A DNA stretch of 5,281 bases from Deltaproteobacteria bacterium (GTDB taxonomy: Bacteria > JAUYMQ01). The position numbers and the translations under genes were made by a program. This document shows, one piece after another, positions 1 to 5,281 of the stretch. Position 1 is the first letter of the stretch. Each line of letters starts with the position of its first letter. A model generated the notes under the pieces. The model saw only the letters and a program-made list of their open reading frames with translations, did no database searches and was not told the DNA's origin. The DNA lies in contig JAUYMQ010000103.1 of assembly GCA_030698575.1 (NCBI GenBank), positions 1 to 5,281 of the forward strand, given 5' to 3'.

Positions 1-1163
1 AGGTCGATTCGATCCAGCAGAGGCCCGCTGATCCGCCCGCGATAGCGGCGTATCTCCTCGGCGCTGCAGCGGCACTCGCGACGGGGATCGCCCAGGTAGC
101 CGCACGGACAGGGGTTCATCGCGGCGACCAGCATGAAGTTCGCGGGGTAGCGGATGGCCCGCAGCGCCCGCGAGATCGTCACGGCCCTTTCTTCGAGCGG
201 TTGTCGAAGCACTTCGAGCGTCGAGCGGCGGAACTCGGGCAGCTCGTCGAGAAAGAGCACGCCGTGGTGCGCGAGCGTTACCTCCCCCGGGCGCGGCAGA
301 CCACTTCCGCCCACGAGCCCCGCATCGCTCACGGTGTGATGCGGGCTGCGCCAGGGGCGGCTCCGCGCGAGCCCCGCCCCGTGGCCGAGCACACCCGCCA
401 CGCTCTGCACCTTCGTGACCTCCAGCGCCTCCTCGAAGACGAGCTTCGGCAGGATCGTTCCGAGCCGCCGCGCCAGCATCGTCTTGCCCGCGCCGGGCGG
501 GCCGATCAACAACAGGTTATGACCGCCCGCCGCCGCCACCTCGAGCGCGCGCTTGGCGTGCTCCTGCCCGCGCACGTCGGCGAGATCAACCGGCGGATGG
601 AGCGCCGGCTCGTCCGGCAGCTCGTGCCCCGGCGCCTCGCGCGCCAGATCGCGCTCGCCGTTCAGGAACTCGACGACCTCCTGCAGATGGCCGACGCCGT
701 GCACCGCGATCTCCTTCACGATGGCCGCCTCGCGCGCGTTCTCGCGGGATAGCAGAACCCCGTCGAGCCCCGCCTTCCAGGCGGCGATGGCCGCCGGCAG
801 CGCACCGGGCACTCCCTTCACCCGGGCCTCGAGCCCCAGCTCGCCGAGCAGCAGGTAGCGCGCCAGGCGGTCAGGCTTCACCGTACCGCCCGCGGCCAGG
901 ATGGCGGCGGCGATGGGGAGATCGAAGCCCGTTCCTTGCTTCCGGAGATCGGCGGGAGCGAGATTGATAGTGACGCGAGTGCCCGGAAAGGGATAACCGG
1001 CGTTCTTGATGGCGGCGCGCACCCGATCGCGGCTCTCTTTCACGGCGCCGCCCGCAAGCCCGACGATGGTGAGCTGCGGCAGGCCGCCGGCCACGTCGAC
1101 CTCCACCTCGCCGATGGTCGCGTCCACTCCCAGAAGCGCAGCCGAGTATGCGCGCGCGATCAT
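1..1163 (-). CDS. comM: ComM/YifB-family AAA+ ATPase (Mg chelatase-like), 3' end outside window
   Basis: This is the first 387 codons of a protein usually about 500 residues long; the frame is open to the left edge. The N-terminus ([14 protein letters not shown]) and the stretch containing [12 protein letters not shown] and FDLPIA are typical of the ChlI-like (S5/Lon-fold) domain. The AAA+ core shows Walker A GPPGAGKT at 221-228, an RSPHH motif at 272-276, Walker B LFLDEL with D306-E307, and MNPCPCG at 349-355 followed by C364 and C366, a cysteine cluster seen in many non-enterobacterial members. It ends at SGPLLDRID, so the C-terminal Mg_chelatase_C domain lies outside. In Vibrio and other naturally competent bacteria ComM is a hexameric helicase that drives branch migration when transformed DNA is integrated; elsewhere its role is unclear. 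The ATG at 1163 is supported by GGAGG seven bases upstream and by alignment with the family N-terminus. The family call is firm; competence function here is inference. Confidence 0.95.
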   Translation of the reverse strand, partial: MIARAYSAALLGVDATIGEVEVDVAGGLPQLTIVGLAGGAVKESRDRVRAAIKNAGYPFPGTRVTINLAPADLRKQGTGFDLPIAAAILAAGGTVKPDRLARYLLLGELGLEARVKGVPGALPAAIAAWKAGLDGVLLSRENAREAAIVKEIAVHGVGHLQEVVEFLNGERDLAREAPGHELPDEPALHPPVDLADVRGQEHAKRALEVAAAGGHNLLLIGPPGAGKTMLARRLGTILPKLVFEEALEVTKVQSVAGVLGHGAGLARSRPWRSPHHTVSDAGLVGGSGLPRPGEVTLAHHGVLFLDELPEFRRSTLEVLRQPLEERAVTISRALRAIRYPANFMLVAAMNPCPCGYLGDPRRECRCSAEEIRRYRGRISGPLLDRID

Positions 1164-1170
1164 GATGCAG

Positions 1171-1175
1171 CCTCC
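1171..1175 (-). promoter_or_regulatory. Ribosome binding site of comM
   Basis: On the minus strand GGAGG lies seven bases before the ATG at 1163-1161. It is the best Shine-Dalgarno match in the spacer and fixes the comM start. Confidence 0.85.
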
Positions 1176-1250
1176 AACGCAGAAAACCCCGAGCATCGTT
1201 CCGACAGAACGTCGGGGAGCTCAGGGCTTCTCCGCTATTGGGCTATGGCC

Positions 1251-1280
1251 ATCCTAGTGGAAGGCGCGAAAGGGTGTCAA
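1251..1280 (-). promoter_or_regulatory. Sigma-70-type promoter for comM
   Basis: On the minus strand a perfect -35 hexamer TTGACA (1280-1275) is followed after 18 bases by TAGGAT (1256-1251), a four-of-six match to the -10 consensus. Transcription would start near 1244, giving a leader of about 80 bases before the comM ATG. A perfect TTGACA is notable in such GC-rich sequence. No operator was recognised. Confidence 0.65.
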
Positions 1281-1313
1281 GGTAAAGTGACGCCCCTTCG
1301 GCGGGGCAATCTG

Positions 1314-1342
1314 TTGCGCCTGAAACAAGGCTCCAGTAGGAT
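1314..1342 (+). promoter_or_regulatory. Possible sigma-70-type promoter for the M28/cyclotransferase-like gene and moaC
   Basis: TTGCGC (1314-1319) is followed after exactly 17 bases by TAGGAT (1337-1342), the same -10 hexamer as in the divergent comM promoter. Transcription would start near 1349, about 80 bases before the TTG start at 1431. The -35 matches only the TTG core, so this is weaker than the comM promoter. If it is real, the in-frame ATG at 1341 lies inside the -10 element and cannot be the start codon. Confidence 0.45.
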
Positions 1343-1420
1343 GCTCTCCGCCCGGCCGAGCCGCCCGATCCCGGCCGAAACGCCGCCGCCGCCCCCCTCG
1401 CGGCGAGAAAATCCCCCCGC

Positions 1421-1426
1421 GGAGAG
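1421..1426 (+). promoter_or_regulatory. Ribosome binding site selecting the TTG start at 1431
   Basis: GGAGAG lies four bases before TTG at 1431, with its GGAG core six bases away. The TTG opens a textbook signal peptide. The only in-frame ATG nearby (1341) has AGG directly abutting it and would place about 30 Pro/Arg-rich residues ahead of the signal sequence. Confidence 0.65.
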
Positions 1427-1430
1427 AGCT

Positions 1431-2852
1431 TTGCGCACACACATCAGACTGGCAGGCCTGCTTTTCGTCGCGCTCGTGCCCCTGGCCATGGGGGAGGTCC
1501 AGTGCGACGAGACGCCTTTGCCTCCTCCTCCGGCCCCCGCAGCTTTTGACGGCAAGCGCGCCTTCAGCGATGCCGAGGCGCTGGTGGCCCTAGGCGAGCG
1601 TCCGGCCGGCTCCGAGGGCGCGAGGCTGGCGCAGAACCTGATCATCGAGCGGCTCGAGACGGTGGGGCTCGTGGTGCGGCAGGACACCTTCACGGCTGAG
1701 ACCCCCGCCGGCGATCTCCCTATGAAGAACATCATCGGCGTGCTGCCCGGCGCGCGGCCCGGAGTCATCGTCATCGGGGCGCACTTCGACACCAAGCGCA
1801 TTCCCGGCGCGACTTTTCTCGGCGCGAATGACGGCGCGGCGGGCACGGCCGCGGTCCTCGAACTGGCGCGCACGCTGAAGGCCCGGGGGAAGCCGCTCTA
1901 TTCGTACTGGTTCGTCTTCTTTGACGGCGAGGAGGCGGTCGGAGAGTGGAGCGAGGCGGACGGCATTTACGGAAGCCGGCACCTCGTCAGCACGCTGCGC
2001 GATCAGAATCTGCTCGATAACCTTCGCACCATGATCCTGCTCGATCTCATCGGCGACGTCGATCTCACCGTCATGAAGGAGAGCACTTCCTACGCGCGTT
2101 ACCGCGACCTCTTCTGGCAGTCGGCGCTCGAGTTGGGCCACGGCGACGCCTTTGTCCCCGATTTTGTCACGGTAGCCGACGACCACCAGCCGTTCGCCGA
2201 GGCGGGCATTCGCTCGGTGAACCTCATCGATTTCATGTACGGAGACCGGAGTGTCCCGGGGAAGTACTGGCACACGCCCGAGGACACGCTCGACAAGATT
2301 TCGGCGCAGAGCCTCCAGATCGTGGGCGACGTGGTTCTGGCGACGCTTCCCAAGATCGAGCGCTTCATCGATGTGATCGAGTCCCGCACGGGCTTCGCCC
2401 CGTTGCCGGCCGAAATGCCCGACTATCTCGGGGCGGGGCTTGCGGGGAGCGAAGGGGACGCCGTGGGCGCGGCGCTGCGCGCGGCGCCGCTGGAGGGTCA
2501 CGACATCGGATTGGACGACGCGCCGGAAGCCGATGCGGAACCAAAGGAGACAGAACCGCCCCCTGCGGAGGAAAGCGCGGAGGCCACGGCGCCGGAAGGC
2601 GCGACAGATTCCGGAATCGTCGACGCGCCGGCGGACGAAACGCCTGAACCGCCGGCGGTTTCGCCCGACGAACCGAAAGAAGAACCAAAAGAAGAACCGA
2701 AAGAGGAAGAGAAGAAGGATACGCCTGCCGCAGCGGAAGCCCCAGCGCCGCCCGCGAAAGACGAGGAAAAGGAGAGCGTCCCCACCCGCGCGCCGGAATG
2801 GGCGCCCGCGCTCCCGGAGGGCGGCACGTTGCCGCCTCCTCCGGTGGAGTAA
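1431..2852 (+). CDS. Exported M28-family zinc enzyme, glutaminyl-peptide cyclotransferase-like, with long disordered tail
   Basis: Read from TTG at 1431 this is 473 residues. Residues 1-21 form a signal peptide (MRTHIR, then a hydrophobic run ending AMG), so the enzyme is probably periplasmic or secreted; C25 is not in a lipobox. The catalytic domain spans about 45-316 and follows animal-type glutaminyl cyclase closely: RPAGS (57-61), HFDTK with H118, NDG with D134, FDGEEA with E167-E168, then WSEADGIYGSRHL, LLDLIGD with D205, DDHQPF with D251, and WHTPED with H281. D134, E168 and H281 would bind zinc; E167, D205 and D251 match the catalytic and hydrogen-bond positions. That family turns N-terminal Gln into pyroglutamate. 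Related M28 proteins are aminopeptidases, so the reaction is not proven. From about residue 320 to the end the protein is low-complexity Pro/Glu/Ala/Lys sequence, including EPKE repeats, and ends in GTLPPPPVE. moaC follows after 8 bp, probably in the same transcript. Confidence 0.85.
   Translation: MRTHIRLAGLLFVALVPLAMGEVQCDETPLPPPPAPAAFDGKRAFSDAEALVALGERPAGSEGARLAQNLIIERLETVGLVVRQDTFTAETPAGDLPMKNIIGVLPGARPGVIVIGAHFDTKRIPGATFLGANDGAAGTAAVLELARTLKARGKPLYSYWFVFFDGEEAVGEWSEADGIYGSRHLVSTLRDQNLLDNLRTMILLDLIGDVDLTVMKESTSYARYRDLFWQSALELGHGDAFVPDFVTVADDHQPFAEAGIRSVNLIDFMYGDRSVPGKYWHTPEDTLDKISAQSLQIVGDVVLATLPKIERFIDVIESRTGFAPLPAEMPDYLGAGLAGSEGDAVGAALRAAPLEGHDIGLDDAPEADAEPKETEPPPAEESAEATAPEGATDSGIVDAPADETPEPPAVSPDEPKEEPKEEPKEEEKKDTPAAAEAPAPPAKDEEKESVPTRAPEWAPALPEGGTLPPPPVE
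2670..2705 (+). repeat. Three tandem 12-bp repeats encoding EPKE
   Basis: Three consecutive copies of a 12-base unit (GAACCGAAAGAA, with a third-base change in copy 2 and another in copy 3) encode EPKE three times at residues 414-425 of the cyclotransferase-like protein. The block is A-rich in an otherwise GC-rich gene, and GAAGAG follows directly. Such in-frame repeats can gain or lose copies by slippage without shifting the frame. Confidence 0.9.
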
Positions 2853-2855
2853 GGA
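2852..2855 (+). promoter_or_regulatory. Ribosome binding site of moaC
   Basis: AGGA begins on the last base of the preceding stop codon and lies five bases before ATG at 2861. It supports this start over the in-frame ATG at 2798, which lies inside the upstream gene. Confidence 0.6.
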
Positions 2856-2860
2856 TCGAC

Positions 2861-3439
2861 ATGGCCACTCGAAAGACGCCGTCAGGCCGGCGAAGGCCGG
2901 CGCCCCGCGCGCCGCTCTTGACCGCCAAGGGGCGCGGACGCCGCAAGCGCCCCGCGCGCCTCACGCACCTGGATGCCCGCGGGCAGGCGCGCATGGTCGA
3001 CGTTGGCGGCAAGGACGTCACCGAGCGGGAGGCTCTCGCGTCGGCGCGCGTCGTGCTAAAACCAGCGACTCTCAAGCTAATCCAGGACGGAAAGATGGAA
3101 AAGGGCGACGTGTTCGCGGCCGCCCGCCTCGCCGGTATCCTCGGCGTCAAGGCCACGCCGCGCCTCATTCCCCTCTGTCATCCCCTCCCCATCACCAGCG
3201 TTACGGTCGAGTTCAAGACCCGCCGGCGCCCCGCGTCCATTGAAGTCCTCTGCCGCGTGAAAACACGGGCGCGCACGGGCGTCGAGATGGAGGCGCTCAC
3301 CGGCGCCGTCGTCGCGGCGCTCACCCTTTACGACATGTGCAAGGCCGTGGATCGGGGGATGAGCGTCCAGGCGGTGCGCCTCGAGCGGAAGTCGGGGGGC
3401 CGGAGCGGCCTGTTCGTACGCGGCGGCCCCGGCGCCTGA
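2861..3439 (+). CDS. moaC: MoaC, cyclic pyranopterin monophosphate synthase
   Basis: The 192-residue product is MoaC, which converts the 3',8-cyclo-GTP product made by MoaA into cyclic pyranopterin monophosphate, an early step of molybdenum cofactor synthesis in the cytoplasm. Visible family motifs are LTHLD (34-38), MVDVGGK (45-51), KGDVF (81-85), LIPLCHPL with H107, TGVEMEALT (139-147) and YDMCKAVD (157-164). H107, D158 and K161 match E. coli H77, D128 and K131 with a constant offset of 30, so the active site is intact. The offset comes from an Arg/Lys/Pro-rich N-terminal extension of about 30 residues that E. coli MoaC (161 residues) lacks. The ATG at 2861 has AGGA upstream and lies 8 bp after the preceding stop; TTG at 2918 would shorten the extension but has no purine-rich site. 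No other moa genes are in view. Confidence 0.96.
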   Translation: MATRKTPSGRRRPAPRAPLLTAKGRGRRKRPARLTHLDARGQARMVDVGGKDVTEREALASARVVLKPATLKLIQDGKMEKGDVFAAARLAGILGVKATPRLIPLCHPLPITSVTVEFKTRRRPASIEVLCRVKTRARTGVEMEALTGAVVAALTLYDMCKAVDRGMSVQAVRLERKSGGRSGLFVRGGPGA

Positions 3440-3473
3440 CCCGCGCCCCTGCGCCGCTCCCCGGCGGAGGGCT

Positions 3474-3502
3474 GGAACAAATCGGATCCCGGTGTGTCTA
3501 GA
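3474..3502 (+). promoter_or_regulatory. Candidate ECF-type autoregulatory promoter of the sigma/anti-sigma operon
   Basis: GGAACAA (3474-3480) and TCTAGA (3497-3502) are separated by 16 bases. This resembles the E. coli sigma-E consensus, which is GGAACTT, then 15-16 bases, then a TCTGA-like -10. ECF operons are often transcribed from such a promoter by their own sigma factor. Transcription would start near 3508, downstream of the GTG at 3494, so use of this promoter would require an internal start for the sigma gene. Confidence 0.45.
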
Positions 3503-4102
3503 ACCGAGGAAGAGAAGATCGCGCCCACCGTAGCTTCGCGAGAGACCGCGCCGGTGGTGGTGGATCAGGACGGCCCGCTGGTGCGGCTCGCTTGCGGTGG
3601 GGATCGGGAGGCCTTCCGGCGCCTGGTCGAGCGGCACTACCGCCGCGTCTACCACATCGCCCGCCGGATGCTCGGCGATCCCCAGGCAGCCGAGGACATC
3701 GTCCAGGAAACCTTCCTTGCCGCCTTCAAGCACCTTCCCGGCTTCGAGGCGCGCGCGCGCTTCTCGACCTGGATCACCACGATCGCCATGAACCGCTGCA
3801 GGAACCATCTCCGCTCGGCCGCCGTCTCGCGCAGCGCCCCCCTGAGCGCCGATCCGCCGGCGCCTGCGTCGGCGAGCCCCGAGGCGCAGGCCGGCGCGCG
3901 GGAGCTAGCCGTTCATCTGGAGCGGGCGCTCGCGTCGCTCTCGCCGGACCAACGGGAGGTCATCCTGCTGCGTGACGTTGAGGGGCTTGCCTACGACGCG
4001 ATAGCCGAAGCGCTCGACATCGAAGCCGGAACGGTAAAGTCGCGGCTTCATCGGGCGCGGGAGGCGATGCGCGTTCTGCTCGAAGGGGTGTGGTCACCAT
4101 GA
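3494..4102 (+). CDS. RNA polymerase sigma factor, ECF subfamily
   Basis: Read from GTG at 3494 the product is 202 residues, slightly long for the family. It has the two-domain ECF layout. Region 2 (about 39-108) includes GDREAFRRLVERHYRRVY, AEDIVQETF (66-74) and FSTWITTIAMNRCRNHL (90-106). An Ala/Pro/Ser-rich linker (about 109-135) follows. Region 4 (about 138-196) includes LSPDQREVILLRDVEGLAY and the helix-turn-helix IAEALDIEAGTVKSRLHRARE (170-190). Regions 1 and 3 are absent, as expected. It would direct core polymerase to its own regulon and be held inactive by the product of the next gene, whose ATG overlaps its TGA. The start is uncertain: GTG at 3494 has no good ribosome site, and GTG at 3554 (GAGAG nine bases upstream, 182 residues) fits typical ECF N-termini and the candidate promoter better. 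Its stimulus cannot be read from the sequence. Confidence 0.95.
   Translation: MSRTEEEKIAPTVASRETAPVVVDQDGPLVRLACGGDREAFRRLVERHYRRVYHIARRMLGDPQAAEDIVQETFLAAFKHLPGFEARARFSTWITTIAMNRCRNHLRSAAVSRSAPLSADPPAPASASPEAQAGARELAVHLERALASLSPDQREVILLRDVEGLAYDAIAEALDIEAGTVKSRLHRAREAMRVLLEGVWSP
4083..4088 (+). promoter_or_regulatory. Ribosome binding site of the anti-sigma gene, inside the sigma gene
   Basis: AAGGGG lies ten bases before ATG at 4099. That spacing is a little long but usable, while it would be far too close to the alternative GTG at 4090. With the ATGA stop/start overlap it points to translational coupling. Confidence 0.45.
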
Positions 4103-5121
4103 GCAGCAGTGAAAAAATCTGCGCCCGCGTGCGAGCGAGTTTCTCGGAGTTCCTCGAGGAGGATCTCGCCGCCGAGGAGCGGCGCGAGGTGGAGGCGCAC
4201 CTGGCGGAGTGCGCCGGCTGCGCGGAATCCTTCGCGCGCTTTCGCGAGGCGATCGCCGTGCTGGGGCAGCTCTCCCGCCCGGAGCCACCCGCCGATCTAC
4301 CCGATCGAATCGATCGCGCGCTCGACCGGCTGGAGCCCGTCTCCCTGCCACGCGCGCGCCCGGCCGGCCGGCGCCGGCTTGTGCAGCATGCAGTGGCGGC
4401 GATGCTCGTGGGCGGGATCATCGTCGGCATCATCCGGGTCGTGCCGGAGGTGGGCGGACCGCTGCCAGCGCGACAGGCCGCTTCTCCGGAAAGTCGTGAG
4501 GCGCTCCCGGCGGCCAAAGACGAGTTTGCAGCGATGGATCGCGCGATCGGACCGGCTGCGGGGGCGCTGATGGGCGAAACCGCGCCCGCTCCGGCCCCAA
4601 CCGCAAGGAGTGAAAGCGCCCCCGCGATCGAGGAGAAAGCCGCGAAAGCCGCTCCGGCCTATCGCGAGAACGCGGAGGTTGCGCGCGCCCGTGACGACGA
4701 CAAGCGCGTCGCCGCATCGACGGTCACGCCCCACGCCGCGCGCGAGATGTTGAAGCAGGCTGCGCCTGCGGCGCCGGCGGCGAAGAAGCCCGACGTCGAG
4801 GAACCCTCTTACTACGCGCCCCGTGACGGTGAGCCGGGCGGCGCCAGGTACGCGCGCGGACTGCTTCTGGCCGCGCGGAACCACGCTTCCTGGATCACCG
4901 CAGTCCGCGATCTCGCGCTGTCCCATCCGGGGGATCTGGCCTCGGCCTGGGCCGGACTCGATGCCGAGACGCGCAAGGGGATCCTCGCGGTCTGGAGCCG
5001 GGCGGCGCCGGTGCCGAATCTGGCGGCGGATCTTGCCCGCGCGGGGAAGGAGGCAGGCTCGCCCGCGGAGCAGGCGGTCATTCAGATCTTCGCCGACGCA
5101 ATTCACCCACCCGCCCCCTGA
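4099..5121 (+). CDS. Membrane-anchored zinc-finger anti-sigma factor with unassigned periplasmic domain
   Basis: The 340-residue product begins with a ZAS-type anti-sigma domain (about 1-55). Its signature is H34-x3-C38-x2-C41, and C8 may be the fourth zinc ligand. It then has a basic stretch (RARPAGRRR, 85-93) and one predicted transmembrane helix at 94-115, which places the sigma-binding domain in the cytoplasm and the rest outside. Residues 116 to about 236 are Ala/Pro-rich and probably extended. About 237-336 is more ordered and probably helical, containing SYYAPRDGEPGGARYARGLL and WAGLDAETRKGILAVWSR, and I do not recognise the domain. It probably sequesters the upstream sigma factor until released by proteolysis or conformational change; that mechanism is inferred. 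ATG at 4099 overlaps the sigma stop (ATGA) and is preferred over GTG at 4090. The gene ends about 46 bases before a hairpin terminator. Confidence 0.85.
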   Translation: MSSSEKICARVRASFSEFLEEDLAAEERREVEAHLAECAGCAESFARFREAIAVLGQLSRPEPPADLPDRIDRALDRLEPVSLPRARPAGRRRLVQHAVAAMLVGGIIVGIIRVVPEVGGPLPARQAASPESREALPAAKDEFAAMDRAIGPAAGALMGETAPAPAPTARSESAPAIEEKAAKAAPAYRENAEVARARDDDKRVAASTVTPHAAREMLKQAAPAAPAAKKPDVEEPSYYAPRDGEPGGARYARGLLLAARNHASWITAVRDLALSHPGDLASAWAGLDAETRKGILAVWSRAAPVPNLAADLARAGKEAGSPAEQAVIQIFADAIHPPAP

Positions 5122-5167
5122 CAAGACGCGGGTTCGATTGCCGGCGCGAAGGCGAACGCCGGAAAGA

Positions 5168-5195
5168 AGAAGGCCGGGCAGGTGCCCGGCCTTCT
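5168..5195. terminator. Strong hairpin terminator between convergent genes, probably bidirectional
   Basis: A perfect 12-bp stem (5168-5179 paired with 5184-5195, core GGCCGGGC/GCCCGGCC) encloses the four-base loop AGGT. On the minus strand the stem is followed by a pyrimidine tract containing TCTTTCC, 22 bases past the stop of the gene entering from the right. On the plus strand it lies about 46 bases past the anti-sigma stop and is followed by CATGC, with only a CTTCT pyrimidine run inside the stem. It therefore best fits minus-strand termination and may serve both. Confidence 0.8.
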
Positions 5196-5217
5196 CATGC
5201 TGGCGATGTGGCGCCGA

Positions 5218-5281
5218 CTATTCCTGGAAGAGGGTTTCCGGATCGAGCACCGGCTTGTAGTAGCGGGGGGAGGGGACGGCG
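5218..5281 (-). CDS. C-terminal end of an unidentified convergent gene (5' part outside window)
   Basis: On the minus strand a frame enters from the right edge and ends with TAG at 5220-5218. Its 20 residues end in RYYKPVLDPETLFQE, which reads like a real protein terminus rather than noise. All three bases of the codons are used as in GC-rich genes, with C or G in most third positions. The strong hairpin 22 bases downstream, with a T-rich run on this strand, also supports a gene end here. The fragment is too short to name a family. Confidence 0.6.
   Translation of the reverse strand, partial: AVPSPRYYKPVLDPETLFQE

Noticed and set aside
201-752. A 183-codon plus-strand frame inside the left part of the window
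   Set aside because: It is the antisense shadow of the comM ATPase domain, whose Walker A, Walker B and cysteine cluster read on the minus strand.
1201-1215. Small inverted repeat CCGAC-AGAAC-GTCGG in the comM leader
   Set aside because: A five-base stem is weak, has no T-run and does not occlude the ribosome site. It is likely chance in GC-rich sequence.
1344-1426. CTCTCCG (1344-1350) complementary to CGGAGAG (1420-1426), a possible block on the ribosome site
   Set aside because: If the promoter at 1314-1342 is used, transcription starts near 1349 and most of the upstream partner is absent from the message.
936-1430. In-frame upstream extension of the cyclotransferase-like gene, with possible starts at 936 and elsewhere
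   Set aside because: The extension runs antisense through comM and across both promoters, has no family similarity, and would bury the signal peptide. The TTG at 1431 with GGAGAG upstream is better.
1590-2501. A 303-codon open frame on the minus strand opposite the cyclotransferase-like gene
   Set aside because: Long antisense frames are expected in GC-rich genes. The plus strand carries all the conserved motifs, and the antisense product is Arg-rich with no recognisable domain.
2798-2860. Longer moaC starting at ATG 2798
   Set aside because: It would overlap the last 55 bases of the upstream gene. ATG 2861 has its own ribosome site, and the extra residues are not part of the MoaC family.
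3440-3493. Possible terminator between moaC and the sigma gene
   Set aside because: Only a four-base GC stem (CCGC/GCGG) is present, with no following T-run.
4297-5124. A 275-codon open frame on the minus strand opposite the anti-sigma gene
   Set aside because: It mirrors a plus-strand gene with a clear zinc finger, membrane helix and operon overlap. Its product shows no motif.
5141-5162. Hairpin CCGGCG/CGCCGG just before the main terminator
   Set aside because: It has a six-base stem with a ten-base loop and no T-run on either side, and is much weaker than the adjacent 12-bp stem.

Overview
The window is GC-rich, roughly two-thirds or more by eye, with short intergenic gaps and GC-ending codons. 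It looks like a chromosomal segment of a high-GC, probably Gram-negative bacterium. The evidence for this is an envelope-type sigma/anti-sigma pair and an exported enzyme with a type I signal peptide. Nothing fixes the phylum. Candidate phyla with this style include Eisenbacteria, Gemmatimonadota, Acidobacteriota and Myxococcota, but that is only a guess. I saw no tRNA, rRNA, CRISPR array, transposase or other mobile element.

Layout: on the minus strand, positions 1163 to 1 encode the first 387 residues of a ComM/YifB-type AAA+ ATPase that runs off the left edge. A 267-bp divergent spacer follows. It holds a good sigma-70-type promoter for comM (TTGACA-18-TAGGAT) and a weaker one pointing right (TTGCGC-17-TAGGAT). 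The plus strand then carries four genes in a row. First is an exported M28-family zinc enzyme that resembles animal-type glutaminyl-peptide cyclotransferase, with a long disordered Pro/Glu/Lys/Ala tail (1431-2852). Eight bases later comes moaC, for molybdenum cofactor synthesis (2861-3439). After 54 bp comes an ECF sigma factor (3494-4102), whose stop overlaps the ATG of a membrane-anchored zinc-binding anti-sigma factor (4099-5121). A strong hairpin terminator follows, and then the last 20 codons of a convergent minus-strand gene.

How the genes relate: the enzyme gene and moaC are spaced like an operon but have no evident functional link. The sigma and anti-sigma genes form a standard two-gene regulatory switch, probably translationally coupled. 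A GGAAC-N18-TCTAGA element at the sigma gene looks like an autoregulatory ECF promoter. It overlaps the upstream GTG start, which suggests that the real start may lie about 60 bases further in.

Most of the window is recognisable housekeeping or regulatory content, and no clearly new multi-gene system is visible. The points most worth following are the cyclotransferase-like enzyme with its unusual tail, the sigma-gene promoter/start conflict, and the unassigned C-terminal domain of the anti-sigma factor.
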